Source: Imbricaverruca yamaguchii (taxonomy: Eukaryota > Arthropoda > Thecostraca > Neoverrucidae). Taken from it: 64,000 bases of DNA. The notes under the pieces were generated by a model. The model was not told where the DNA came from. It ran no database searches and saw nothing but the letters and a program-made list of their open reading frames with translations. Shown piece by piece: positions 1 through 10,784 of this stretch (positions are counted from its first letter, which is position 1; each line of letters opens with the position of its first letter). Location of the stretch: assembly GCA_034440575.1 (NCBI GenBank), contig JAOTOL010001369.1, forward strand, positions 415,001 to 479,000, written 5' to 3'. A program made the translations under genes and the position numbers.

Positions 1-43
1 ACCTCCCCACTATCCTATTTCGAGTGCAAATTGAGATGGCGAA

Positions 44-510
44 TTAACCCGCGCCGTACCGAGGGGGGTCTTCAACCGAGCCTCTCGGGTTTTTCGAGGA
101 TAGGGAACGAACGGCGCGCGTCAGCGCGCCGAAATTTGGCATACCTTTTCCCACATCAATTTGACATGTTATGTACAACTTTTGAAGTCAGGTCATCTAG
201 GGTCAACGAGTTAATCTAGGTCAAGTGAGGTCACCTCCAAAAAGTTCAACCAGTCGTCACGCTTTAACGGATACAGATATTTTAATGAAACTTTCACCGT
301 TTGCTTATCTTTAGGGATGCAACAAAACGCAGGAGAGGAATTTATATTTTTCCCGTTTTTAGCTACTTATACATTTTGCATATTTGCCTATTTGAGTTCA
401 AATCGAAGATTCTGGCTAAAGTTAACATTTTTTATTGAAGGAAGTTGACTTCCAGCAACGTTTCTCGATCTGTTCTACCCATTAGATAGGGAAGATTAAA
501 GAAAACTTAA
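44..510 (+). mobile_element. Left part of a MITE-like repeat with TTAA-CCCGCGCC end (copy 1)
   Basis: This stretch is closely similar to 33961-34430, sharing long blocks such as the segment around GTCGTCACGCTTTAACGGAT. It opens with TTAA at 44-47 followed by CCCGCGCCGT. In the second copy the same end is inverted at the far side, which suggests a piggyBac-like non-autonomous DNA transposon using TTAA targets. Homology stops near 510, where an unrelated ORF begins. No matching right end was found nearby, so this copy is broken or chimeric. The family assignment is an inference from the end sequence only. Confidence 0.6.
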
Positions 511-1097
511 AACTCCATGCTGTTATGCGTTTCCCTCAGTTGCACGGAGTGTCCAACAGGGATCGACGCGAACTTATTGCCGTTGTTCAGAAGAACTGCC
601 TTCAGGCTCCTACTCGAGGAGTCTATGAACAGCCTCCATTCTGCCGGGTTGTACTCTGTACCCATTGCTTCTTCTAGGGCCGCGATGTTGTTGCAGTAGA
701 CTAGAGAATGTTCTTCGTCGAAGGTAAAGTATTCTCTGAATTCTTTTTCGCGATTCCGATACCAAAAGAATGTCGTTTCAGGCGCCAGCAAATGCTTCTC
801 GCGGAACCGTGAACCCAGCAGCTGAGCAGATTCCTTGGACAAGTTCAGGTCCCTCGTTAGGTCATTGAGCTCAGCTTGGTTCAACGGTACCGGTCGATCG
901 TTCTCGGTCGGTTCATATGCACCAGACGCGTCTGCGTCCATTTCATCCCCACTAGAGTCGGAAGATGACTGGATGTCGACATCGGGTTTAGGGATGGAGA
1001 CATCTGGACCATGAGGGACTGGCTTGATGGCTGATGGCACATCCGGATATTTTACATGCTTCTGTTTCTTTCGATTTACTCCTTTCAGATCTGTCAT
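507..1097 (-). pseudogene. Truncated ORF of a multi-copy invertebrate protein family of unknown function
   Basis: The 196-residue open frame has an acidic, serine-rich N-terminal half. Its C-terminal half contains NLSKESAQLLGSRFREKHLL, an FFWYRNREKEF stretch and EWRLFIDSSSRSLKAVLLNN followed by SIPVGHS. From memory, this pattern belongs to a large family of uncharacterised proteins present in many copies in arthropod and cnidarian genomes; the family usually continues well past this point. Here the frame ends after RETHNSMEF, exactly where MITE-like sequence begins (about 510), so it appears truncated. High copy number suggests a mobile-element origin, but that is inference. An intron-less start at 1097 is plausible. 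Confidence 0.55.
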
Positions 1098-1354
1098 ACA
1101 AAAATTATCACTTCTCTCCGCTGCTGATATATTATACTGCAGTATGCTTACTGATACATCAGTGGGTGAGTTGTTATCTTTGACGTTGTGTGAAAACTTG
1201 AGCTAATCGACAAAAATGGATAATATTTTCGGATTCAGCACACGAAACTTGTATTAGAACAGCTGAGAAACTTCCGACCTTTTGAAAATAAAGTTTTGAA
1301 ACGCAGGCCAGTGTAATCGACATACCTGCGACGAGCCCTTCGTTATAGTTGAAC

Positions 1355-1455
1355 TGAAGATGACTATCCCCCGCAGTGCCTGCCTTCCCGTCGAAGGGAG
1401 AGGTAGGTGATTCCACGGCCTCAGCTGCTTAGCGCATCGTAAAGCCTCACACAAC
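1355..1455 (+). mobile_element. Degraded 3' part of SINE family 3
   Basis: The run CTGCCTTCCCG...GGCCTCAGCTGCTTAGCGC...GTAAAGCC matches the non-tRNA body of the intact minus-strand copy at 55777-55931. The tRNA head is absent or unrecognisable. Confidence 0.45.
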
Positions 1456-1599
1456 AGCGAGTCCGCCATCTCGTCACTGGCGTCCGCTGCTGAATGGCCA
1501 CACTAATGTTCGCAACAAATTGTCTTCACATCCCTGTCTGCGCGCCAATTCTTTTGCTGGCTGTCTTCGGCGTATTACGGGGAAAGAGCACTTCCTCCG

Positions 1600-1835
1600 G
1601 CCCGGCGAGAGGAATTATCGTCCCCATTGTGAAGCCGGGCAGAAGTGGCCTGGATCAGCTCCACTAATGACCAATATCACTTCAGCACCGTGTAGGCTGC
1701 TGGAAAAGATGGTAGATGTTAAACTTGATATGATTTTTAGGACGATTCGGATTTTTACGATGGTGCAGTGTGGTTTTCAGATGAGCTGCAGTTGCGTGAG
1801 CCGCACTTTAACTCTCGTCGCCATTGTACGCGCAG
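1600..1835 (+). pseudogene. Non-LTR retrotransposon reverse transcriptase fragment
   Basis: One frame reads GIIVPIVKPGRSGLDQL and, after two stops, PISL; a neighbouring frame then reads CRLLEKMVDVKLDMIF and MVQCGFQ. This order (VPI-KPG, RPISL, LLEKMV, QCGFR) is the classic palm region of Jockey/CR1-type reverse transcriptases. Stops and a frameshift show it is dead. Plus strand, 5' and 3' parts missing. Confidence 0.6.
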
Positions 1836-4210
1836 CTTTTGAGGAGCTTTGGATGAGCGTCTCGTTGGAGTCGACTGTATCGACACGAGGCCGCTTGCGA
1901 CACGACTTGGCGGTCCGGCATGCTTTTATTTTAAAGGTCACAAATCTGGTTTACATTGATCGTTCGGTACATTGCTGCGAAACATTTGTGTCGCCCCCTT
2001 CTCCATTGTGATGAAAGACATATGCAGTGTGCTTCCGGTGGGTGGTGAACCGCTCGATTTTGTTGATGGTTTCGCCATATGGTAAAGCAGTCAGTTTGCC
2101 GTCATTGGGACGACGACTCCAGATAGCAAGGAGCGGATTCGAACCGTCGAGCACGAGAAATGGGTCGATATCCTCAACAATTAGTACTAATTGATTGCAT
2201 CCATGTCGCCGACGTCACCGCGAGAATCGTCAGTTGTATTGGTAACCAATCTCACCACTGCCGATGGTGAAGGGTTGCAGATTATTTGAGTATTTTCTGT
2301 AGACAAATAGCTATGCATCGATATTCAAACGTGTAGGCATCTTTGAAAAACGATATTTTCCCCACAATTATTGGAAAGGTACTATAAAATAACGCGAGGA
2401 CCTTACTGACCTCGCCTACATCGGTGGCAAGGTCCCCAAGAAAAGGGACAAGAACAAAATAACAGCTATTTGAATGTCAGAAGGTATGCCAACATAGGTG
2501 CAACCAAGGAATGGGCGGGAGCCTGGGCCCCACCCCCTAAGCAACCAAAAATACACTAGGTCGAACACATTTTGAGAATTTCAGAACGCAAAATCAGAAA
2601 TTTTCAGCATTCGAAATGCGCACTGAGCAGTCTGCTCCATGACATTTGTTTTGGTCGCTCCCTCCCCTTCCTCTTAGGAAAATCCTGATTCCGTCCTTGC
2701 ATTCCAAATTTCATTGCGATCGAGCTTCGCGTTCGGTGGCTATCCCGAAAAAGGCGCGAGGGATGGAAAATTCCCACGGCAGACATAGGGTCATCAGCGG
2801 CTCCAGGTAACAAAGCGGACACGGTTGCCAAATGTTCTCATTTCTTAGCTTTAGCGAGCTTGCATTCGGTTAGTTTAGTTTGCGTTTCTATTCAGCTCTG
2901 AAGATTCATTCGGATGCCCTGTAGTATATTCATTCATTAGTACATCCTGTAGACATCCGCATGTACTCTGAAGTACATTCGGATGTCCAGAGTCAGCGTA
3001 CGGAGGCAATATTGAGGGATATGATGGCCTTCCCGAACGGTTTCAAATGCGGGGTAGATGTATTCATCATGGGACATGCGATGTTAATAATTTTTGGGCC
3101 CATTCTTACATGGCGTTCCCCTTTTCGGCTCGCTTGCTATTTTTACGTCACTTACCTCAGATCATTTGCTTTGTTTTGGATAACAGGCAATTGAAAATTG
3201 AAGCATTGTTTTTATTAAGTGAAAAAATCATCCCGAATATTACCCCAATTGTATGCGCCCTGGACTCGCTTATGATTTTTCGAAAATCAATATGTCCTTA
3301 CTGAAGCGGAAATATCACTGCAACGGATGTGGAATGGTTCTATGACACAATCACAATCGATTCCCAGACACAATCGATTGCGAAATATAAAACTAGTCGG
3401 GACTAGAACGATTCCAGATCACCCTCCGTTTTGTCTTATGTATCAATCTGCGATTGGTTTTGTTCCAAATTGTTATTCAGAAATGCACATCATGTCACAG
3501 GAAATCGATTGCCGTTTTTCGCAAGAAAATCAGCCCGTCAATTCTGGAGATATCTTGGCGTTGTGGGAAGTGGACGCACATAGTGCCTCTGTCCTGCCCG
3601 ATCTACTTCGCGGCCAGGCGGGGCCCTCCCCTAATGGGGACAACAATCAAGCACTGCACTGAACCTGATTGAGCCTTCGAGGCACGTGGCTTGGTTAATC
3701 ATGTATAGCATAATCTGTGCATCTCCCGGGCTTGGAAGTGAAGAATGCATCGAAGAACATGGGCTTTTGTATGAAAGCGTTATCATTTATGCCCCTTTGT
3801 CACGTAGCCTTTTGTCACAATACTGCATCTCAAACGTATGTTATATTGAAGAAATATGATTTTGAACTCGGTGAAAGTGGGAATTTCGAATCAATTTTAT
3901 ACGTGGAGGAGCGCACTCAATTTCGGCCCACATACCATGCTCTCTGAAATTCCCAGTATGAGCTGCAATTTATTCCCCTGCTTCGGATATGTTGCAGTAA
4001 GCATCTTTCCTCAACGCTCATAGTTTTATCGTTCCGACAAAATAATATAGTATCAATTGTAATGATGCGAATCAATTGAGGATGTGTCCCACGAGAACGT
4101 AATTAAAGTTTATCGGTTTCTGGATGGTGATACCATGAATTATTTGAAGTATTCATTGCTAAGTGCATTGTATGTTTGCTATTAGTTTTAACGGTGTAGC
4201 CCTTTCACAG
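1836..4210. other. Non-coding stretch upstream of the first sphingomyelinase exon
   Basis: AT-rich sequence without a recognisable gene. It contains only short unconvincing ORFs. It is probably an intron of the sphingomyelinase gene, since the next exon begins in mid-domain. Exons for the N-terminal half of the phosphatase fold were looked for and not recognised. Confidence 0.5.
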
Positions 4211-4303
4211 GTGGATGTCGGCTCACCCGGCCACAACAGAGTTGGATACGTAGCAAACCTGCATACTCAAGCGTACCAGGATCGACAGCCTATCATCTAC
4301 CAG
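4211..4303 (+). CDS. nSMase exon (VDVGS...HTQ segment)
   Basis: Follows TTTCACAG and ends CTACCAG|GTGCTC. 93 nt, phase 0 at both ends. Encodes VDVGSPGHNRVGYVANLHTQ then AYQDRQPIIYQ, matching the strand carrying the TH-H motif of sphingomyelinases (here ANLHTQ). Confidence 0.8.
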
Positions 4304-7300
4304 GTGCTCAACTACACAATGAAAATCGGACGTATATTGGGTGTACAACAAATCTCGACTTTGTTTGCATGTGTTGTGACGGTGGCGAGACATTTTTATT
4401 TATTTTCTAATTCGACGTTAAAAATATACGTATGACCATAACCAATAAACATACAATTTTCAAGTATTACCTTTGTGTGCAAGACTATCACCGGTACGTC
4501 CATAACGTCGTATCGAGGAAACGCAAAAGTTACCCCGAGCAGCGTCCTCAAAGTCTTCGCTAAATATGCCTTACCTTAGGATTTAATTTTTACTTTTTAA
4601 ATTTCGGAACGGTTACCGATCGCGCCCTCGGTGACCTTCAACCGTTCGGATTTGGCGAGCGAAAAGAATAGCGTGGGTGGCGGAATTCCCTCCCCCTCCC
4701 TCCCTCCTCTCTCCGTGCAAGAGTTACTGTCAATGGAGTTCCATCAGTATAATGACCATAAAATATCACGAGGTTTCGGCATGTGAAGCTACAAACTTTA
4801 ACGCCCTCCTGTGTGAAACTGAATGATGGAAGGTGATGTGTCGTACTGTTGTCGACTGTAGAACTCTGGCTTTTGCAGCCGCACCGGGCGTTCGAAGGGT
4901 TTGCAGAAGAGACTGTGTAACTCTGGCTGGTGACTTTTGCAGGAGCTCTTGCAGGCGCACCGGGTGTTCGAAGAGTTTCGTCAGAGAACATTGGAGCACC
5001 ACGAGACTCTCGTGTTCCAAGTGATGTGCGGCGACTTCAACTACGACAACATGTCGCCAGGTACCATCAGAAGGGGAGGGGTGGGGCAACCTGTCGCTAG
5101 GGACCAACAAGAAGGGAAGGGTAGGGCAACATGTCATCAGGTACCATCACAATGGGGAGGGGTGGGACATGTCGACAGGTACCATCGAAGGGGGAGTGGC
5201 AGGACAATGTCGCCAGGTGCCAACAAAAGGGGAGGGGTAGGACAGCGTGTCGTCAGGGGCTATTAAAAGGGGGGTCTAAGATTCGGTCTGAGATTGGCTT
5301 ACCAAACCCTTCAACATCTCCCATCGAGTGTGATCACACCATGAACCTCGCAGGTAGCCTGACCCGCAAACACTGGTGTGCCGCGGCACAGAGTTCGTGT
5401 CGAGGCTGTTCAGGGTCCGAGCTATCCCGGTTCGGTGGGCTCTTTGTGGCGGCAATTGCACAGGCTGCGGACTGAGCCGGCCGTCGCTTCGCAGGCGATG
5501 TCGACAACCAGAACCACCCGCTGTTCGAGGACTACGACGACTTCTGCCGTCTCCGACCCGGCCAGGACAAGCCCTGGACTGTCGGTGAGTGGACTGCAGC
5601 GTTCTAAAATTACTTCATCATTAACTGTGTGGATGAAAAAATGGAGCTGCTTTGGAAAAGTGAAAGATTAGAAGAAAATGCAGGAGTGCCACTTCAGGAA
5701 TTAAAAAAAAACAATCCCTTTCACTTCAGTCACACGCATTTTACATTATTTAGCAATCGTGTGTATGATAACTGCTCACACATCATGTGGCAGAATGGTG
5801 AAAGTCTGAGACAAGGATGAAACACAATTCCATTAACTGTGAACTTCCAGGTCACATGGTCAATTATTTTACAATGGTGGACTGGGCAGCGGCGCACGTG
5901 TGAGTCCTCGACTCGCTTTGCTTTTATGTCGCCCGAGTCCTCGACTCGCTTTGGGTATGTTGCCGTCTGTCCTTAAAGTGCACCCGAGGACGGTACATGC
6001 CGGTATTCCTTGGATTCCTTTCCTCATGGAGCAACGTTCGTTGCAGAGGGAGGGAGGGAGGGAGGGAGGGACGGAGGGAGAGAGAGGGACGGAGGGAGAG
6101 AGGGACGGAGGGAGAGAGAGGGACGGAGGGAGAGAGAGGGACGGAGGGAGAGAGGGAGGGAGGGAGGGAGGGAGGGAGGGAGGGAGGGAGGGGGGAGGGA
6201 GGGAGGGAGGGGGAGGGAGGGAGGGAGGGAGGGAGGGAGGGGAGGGAGGGAGAGGGAGAGGGAGGGAGAGGGAGGGAGAGAGAGACATAGAGACATAGAG
6301 AGAAAAAGTACATTTTTGTATGTGCAATACATTTAGTGGAATAATTTTCAAAAGTACTTAATCACTATTGTAAGTCATGTAATATCTTCAAATAGTACCG
6401 AGTGAGCTAGGCGCTAACATATATAAAAATCATACACAAAAAAAACTCAGACATTTCTGCAGCATCAACGTATTCGAAAATCCTGGATCCTGAACTCGAA
6501 TTGAAAAGGTTATGCATAAACTCGTGATCAGCCACACCACTGGAGCACGTGCGCCAAGATGTAGCAAGTTGCCGCCACGTCAGCCGACGACGCTGATGCG
6601 TCACACCGCCGCCTGGTGGTCGCGAAGCCGCTCCACGGGGACGGAGATGCGCCAGCTGATTATGCTCGATGGTGCCGCTCGACGGGGACGGAGATGCGCC
6701 AGCTGATGATGTTCGATGGTGCCGCTCGACAGGGACGGAGATGCGCCAGCTGATGATGTTCGATGGTGCCGCTCGACAGGGACGGAGATGCGCCAGCTGA
6801 TGATGTTCGATGAGCGTCTCAACAGCCCGAGCACGTTCGGCGCAATCCTGGCGGACGCCACGGAGCGGCGGCGGTTCGTGCTGGACGCCGACGTGCAGGT
6901 GAGCTGCCGACGTGCAGGTGAGCTGCCGACGTGCAGGTGAGCTGCCGACGTGCAGGTGAGCTGCCGACGTGCAGGTGAGCTGCCGACGTGCAGGTGAGCT
7001 GCCGACGTGCAGGTGAGCTGCCGACGTGCAGGTGAGCTGCCGACGTGCAGGTGAGCTGCCGACGTGCAGGTGAGCCGCCGGCAGAGTCCCGTGCAGTGTG
7101 TGTGCCGGCCGAGCCTGCAGACCGAGCAGTGACTGAGGCTGCTGTGTTGTCCGCTGTCTGCCGTTGTTTATGGGGTGGAAGAACCTGAGTGGGTGTTTGT
7201 TTGTTTATTGGGTGGTTCACGACACACTTTATGCATATTCACGGCTAATGGCGCCGCCCACACTGTTTCGCCGGTGGGCCGCGGGATTGGGAAATGTTCC

Positions 7301-8325
7301 GAGCGGCGCTAGTGTCGAACCCAGGACCTTTGGTACCCAGAGCCCAACACCTTAACCACTCGGCCATTCCCGCCCCCCGCTGTCTGCCGACGGCAGCTAA
7401 AAGCGCAGGCCAACTGCTTTTGTTGTATCTTGTGCCAGGTATTGTGTCAAACGTCGCTTCCGTGGGCTAGGGCGCTGCATGACCTCTGCAGTCGATGCGC
7501 CCTTAAACCCCAATAACCGACCAGCCAACCAGCCTCCGTGGACTAGGTCCGTGGCGGTGAATTCCCAGCTGGCACATCGCTTCTGGTCATTGCTAACATT
7601 GACGCCGCTGCCGACGCCGCTGCCGCTACAGACCATGCCACTGGCACCGCTGCCGTTACAGACCGTATTGACGCCGCTGCCGTTACAGACCGTATTGACG
7701 CCGCTGTCGCTACAGACCGTATTGACGCCGCTGCCGTTACAGACCGTATTGACGCCGCTGCCGTTACAGACCATCTTGACGCCGCTGCCGTTACAGACCG
7801 TTTGACCCGCTGTCGTTACATACCGTATTGACGCCGCTGCCGTTACAGACCATCTTGACGCCGCTGCCGTTACAGACCGTATTGACGCCGCTGCCGTTAC
7901 AGACCGTATTGACGCCGCTGCCGTTACAGACCATCTTGACGCCGCTGCCGTTACAGACCGTATTGACGCCGCTGTCGTTACAGACCGTATTGACGCCGCT
8001 GCCGTTACAGACCGTATTGACGCCGCTGTCGTTACAGACCGTATTGACGCCGCTGCCGTTACAGACCGTATTGACGCCGCTGTCGTTACAGACCGTATTG
8101 ACGCCGCTGCCGTTTCAGAGTCAGACCATGGCGCTGGCCACTGCGCTGCCCCCGCTGGACGCGGACGGCCACCTGAGGGCCACCGCCAGCGGCGGTCGGC
8201 GTCGCATAGACCACATCCTGCACCGACGCCAGCCGGCCGTGCGGGTGCTGGACTACACGTTCGTGGCGGCGCTGGCCGGGCTCACCGACCACGTGCCCGT
8301 GTGTATGACCATCGGCACGTCGTGA
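4211..8325 (+). CDS. Neutral sphingomyelinase, SMPD3/nSMase2-like, 3' part of gene (5 exons)
   Basis: The spliced product is the C-terminal half of a Mg-dependent neutral sphingomyelinase, which splits membrane sphingomyelin into ceramide and phosphocholine using a DNase I-like endonuclease/exonuclease/phosphatase fold. Exons are 4211-4303, 4943-5060, 5495-5584, 6780-6898 and 8119 (or 8125)-8325, all with AG/GT borders and phases that join. Diagnostic motifs occur in family order: GYVANLHTQ, the metal/substrate motif GDFNYDN (codons from 5030), the CRLRPGQDKPW block, RRRIDHIL and the catalytic-histidine motif GLTDHVPV (His at 8290-8292). The N-terminal membrane hairpins and first half of the domain are not in view. 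Minisatellites border four of its splice sites and its stop codon. SMPD2-type enzymes are less likely because the CRL-PG--KPW segment is an SMPD3 feature. Confidence 0.85.
4943..5060 (+). CDS. nSMase exon with GDFN motif
   Basis: Acceptor TTTTGCAG, donor CGCCAG|GTACCA. 118 nt, phase 0 to 1. Encodes ELLQAHRVFEEFRQRTLEHH, then ETLVFQVMCGDFNYDNMSP. GDFN is the conserved active-site motif. The donor region is copied in the array just downstream. Confidence 0.88.
5051..5262 (+). repeat. Diverged ~38-bp array carrying copies of the donor at 5060
   Basis: Units begin ATGTCGCCAGGTACCATC (the exon end plus donor) and continue into AAGGGGAGGGGTGGG. Copies at about 5051, 5131, 5168 and 5208 keep CAGGTACC or CAGGTGCC. 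Confidence 0.75.
5495..5584 (+). CDS. nSMase exon with CRLRPG motif
   Basis: Acceptor GCTTCGCAG, donor ACTGTCG|GTGAGT. 90 nt, phase 1 to 1. Encodes DVDNQNHPLFEDYDDFCRLR followed by PGQDKPWTV, the equivalent of the LF-Y-D-CRLGPGE-KPW block of SMPD3. Confidence 0.88.
5585..6046 (+). other. nSMase intron, unique part
   Basis: Unremarkable intronic sequence. A roughly 31-bp duplication (GTCCTCGACTCGCTTTG, near 5903 and 5937) is the only structure seen. Confidence 0.5.
6046..6285. repeat. (GGGA)n / (GGGAC-GGAGGGAGA)n purine tract
   Basis: About 240 bp of almost pure purine on the plus strand, interrupted by GGACGGAGGGAGAGA units. It gives spurious ORFs in several frames on both strands. Confidence 0.95.
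6630..6770 (+). repeat. 47-bp x3 array duplicating the acceptor and head of the next nSMase exon
   Basis: Copies at 6630-6676, 6677-6723 and 6724-6770 are followed by the real exon at 6780. Each holds CTCGACGGGG or CTCGACAGGG, the exon head ACGGAGATGCGCCAGCTGAT, then GATGGTGCC. The two 3' copies are almost identical to the true exon border. Confidence 0.9.
6780..6898 (+). CDS. nSMase exon (MRQLMMFDERLN...)
   Basis: Acceptor GCTCGACAG, donor GTGCAG|GTGAGC. 119 nt, phase 1 to 0. Encodes GTEMRQLMMFDERLNSPSTF then GAILADATERRRFVLDADVQ, aligned by position with the GTLLD-LYDED-ESEEGRREYL part of SMPD3. Both borders lie inside tandem arrays. Confidence 0.8.
6887..7077 (+). repeat. 19-bp x10 array of the nSMase exon 6898 donor
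   Basis: Unit GCCGACGTGCAGGTGAGCT holds the last 12 exon bases and the first 7 intron bases. Copies are essentially perfect, so about ten equivalent GCAG|GTGAGC donors lie in a row. 19 is not a multiple of three, so each shift changes frame. Confidence 0.95.
7193..7376 (-). mobile_element. SINE family 1, tRNA(Leu/Ser)-like head, minus strand
   Basis: On the minus strand it reads GGCCGAGTGGTTAAGG (A box), a B box with GGTTCGAC-like sequence, a shared body containing GGCGCCATTAGCCGTGAAT, and an AAACAAACAAAC-type tail. Five copies occur in the window (7193, 15609, 43903, 49781, 59184). Confidence 0.85.
7590..8118 (+). repeat. 27-bp x~19 array ending at the last nSMase acceptor
   Basis: The unit contains GACGCCGCTGCCGTTACAG followed by ACCGTATT. 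The final degenerate unit (GCCGTTTCAG) is the apparent splice acceptor. 27 bp keeps frame, and one short unit near 7801-7827 breaks it. Each unit carries a TTACAG acceptor-like site. Confidence 0.92.
8119..8325 (+). CDS. nSMase last exon with catalytic His
   Basis: Starts after GTTTCAG (8118) or after AGTCAG (8124); both are phase 0. Ends at TGA 8323-8325. Encodes TMALATALPPLDADG, then GGRRRIDHILHRRQPAVR and AALAGLTDHVPVCMTIGTS. RRIDHIL and TDHVPV are the closing motifs of the phosphatase fold. Confidence 0.85.
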   Translation, partial: SQTMALATALPPLDADGHLRATASGGRRRIDHILHRRQPAVRVLDYTFVAALAGLTDHVPVCMTIGTS

Positions 8326-8475
8326 CCCCGACCACGTGCCTGCGAGTGCGGCCATCGATGCTGTGTGGTCGACCACGTGCCTGCGAGTGCGGCCATCGAT
8401 GCTGCGTGGTCGACCACGTGCCTGCGAGTGCGGCCATCGATGCTGCGTGGTCGACCACGTGCCTGCGAGTTCGGG
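8326..8475 (+). repeat. 41-bp x3.5 array directly after the nSMase stop
   Basis: Units contain CGACCACGTGCCTGCGAGTG then CGGCCATCGATGCTG. The array starts 2-5 bases after the TGA. The first half of the unit resembles the terminal coding sequence CACCGACCACGTGCCCGTGT, so it may have been seeded from the coding end. Confidence 0.88.
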
Positions 8476-10784
8476 CCGAGGGTGGAGTGATTCATGGACT
8501 GTTGACTGAGGCGGGGAAGTGGCAGACTGATTACTTGGCTGTGCGGACTGTTCTGGGGGACAGACCGGCACGTCCGTTCTTGAAGTTCTGAGAAGGTGAG
8601 ATGGATCGTCGACGTTTGGCCAAGTTTATCGCTCGACAGAGAGGCCAACATCTGGCGGGAACAGATCGCAACTATGCCGCGCGAGTATTGGCGTCTGCTG
8701 CTCCCACCAGCCGGCTGCGTCCCCGCCAATGGGACCGGACAACACAGCAAGACTGAGGACGACGTTGGCAGATGAAGAGTTCTGTGCTAGCTGGTTGCCT
8801 CAGCTGAGGCTTGTGACAGTCGGGAGGGCCGACCTACCCTGTCGCGCTGCCGGCTGTCCCCTGCCCGGCGGACGGCGCACATGGCCGTGTGATCGAAGCC
8901 GTTATGGTGGAGTTCACCGCGCTGTTCTGCCGCTGTGCTGCTGTGCTGTGGCGTCAGCTGTGCCTTCAGCTGATTATGGTCCGGGGAGCGTTCCTCACCT
9001 GAAGTGAAGTATGCTCTCACCATGCTGCTGTGATCACGAAACATATGTGAGTGTGTGCTTGCACATGTCTTGATATGCGGGGCAAGGGAGTCTGTCACCT
9101 GCCCAGGAATTGATGAGTGCTTCGTGTGGCGGTAGTAGTGTTTAGTTCTCAACATTTATGGGTGGCAACTGTTGATTCAACTCTTGACTAGCCATAGTGT
9201 GTGTCTGGTGTCAAGCTCAACCAGTCATTCGCACTATGCCTATGAGCTTGGTAACGTTAAGCGTGGCCATCTGCTTTGTATTCCCATACTGTATGTACCT
9301 GAAATGGTCCATTCCTACTGAATTTGATATTGTGATATCGTGTGCGTTGATGTCGTCTGTTCCGTTGTCTTTGATTTTGCTTTATGAATTGGGCTTACGC
9401 CTTCCTTTCACATTTGTTGATTAGTGTATATATCCGTTCAGTGTCTATTTATGAAGGCAGACACGGGTGTGGTTGGATCGAAATGAAGAACAAAATGGAC
9501 GAGATTGAGTTGAAATATATGATTTGAACAAAATTGCGAATCACGAATATGCACGAACTGCCTCTAGTGTCGTTTCAGTGATCTGCCGTAAGTGTTGTCC
9601 CAGTTGTGTACGATTTTCTAAAACATTCCAATAAGTATTTGATACTGGGAAGATTGTGCGATGGTGACACAATGTGCACTTCGGACCTCCGTCAATGAAT
9701 ATCGTTATTGATTTGGTTGTCGCCAGTTCACCTGGCATCGATTCTGGAACACGGCGAGTCATCAGAACGGACGGCGATTCAGCCGCATAGGTGACATGCT
9801 GACAGAAGGTTGTACGTTAACGAACACAGCATATTCAAGTGTCAAAAAAGTAACCCGCAGTCATCTGGCACCTATTAATGCCTCGCACGGATATCAATGC
9901 ATATGCATCACCGGACATGCACACGCACATGCATGCATATGCAAAGCACACGCATCACCGGACAATTGAAGATCTCACCGCTCCAGAACAACAGAGCCCC
10001 GGGTACATAGTCGATGTGTATATGACCTACGCAGCTGAGTACCACTATGTTTACGCACTGCTGTTTGGAGGCACAGTACCGTAAACCGCCTGTAAAGCCT
10101 GTGCGTAGACGGCACTTGATCTATGTTACTAGCATAATCACTCGCCTAACAATATAATACGAAACGAGCATTTCTAGGAAGTTTTATTTCGGAAATTTCA
10201 CCTGGTCGATGAAAATGAATTCGATTTTCGGAATCATCGTGAGAGACTGACTCAAGAACAGCATACATATACTCGAACTTTAAAGTCACACAGACCGGTG
10301 TAATCGATGTGCATCATCAATATGACCGACGCAGCCGACGTCGTTATTTTCACGCACTGTTGTTGGATGTCTGAGTGAGACCATTTCGCAAGCTGACCTG
10401 CTCACGCTAGTTACTGGCGAACGATAATAGAACTGAGAAAGATAACTGGGGTGACTCTACAAGCATCTTGTTGCTATCCAGGGCAGTGAGCAAGGTGCGA
10501 GATAAGTTTGAAGAAGAAACAAGGATGTCATTCGAAAGAGCGACTTTTCGTCTCTGTGATTTTGCGTGTTGTGCTTAAATTCGACTGTGCGAATGGGGCA
10601 GTCCCTGTTCATAATCTAACTGTTCCGGCGATCCTTCCGACCAAACGCTCGTACTCCGGCCCATACGCGGTCACTTTCATCCCATCTCACAATCGCATAT
10701 TATCAAAGGCCATACCTTGATGAGAACGACCTGCTGTGGGTCGGGGCAGGCTGGATCGCACCCGTCTGCCGTACCGTGCTGGTC
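8476..10784. other. Intergenic, nSMase to CHS-A, first part
   Basis: About 2.3 kb without a recognisable gene. It holds short CA/TG-rich pieces (around 9900-9960), some GC-rich sequence to 9000 that may be the sphingomyelinase 3' UTR, and no clear polyadenylation signal. Confidence 0.4.

Noticed and set aside
5869..6351. Overlapping Ser/Pro/Leu- and Gly/Arg/Glu-rich ORFs
   Set aside because: Purine-tract artefacts on both strands.
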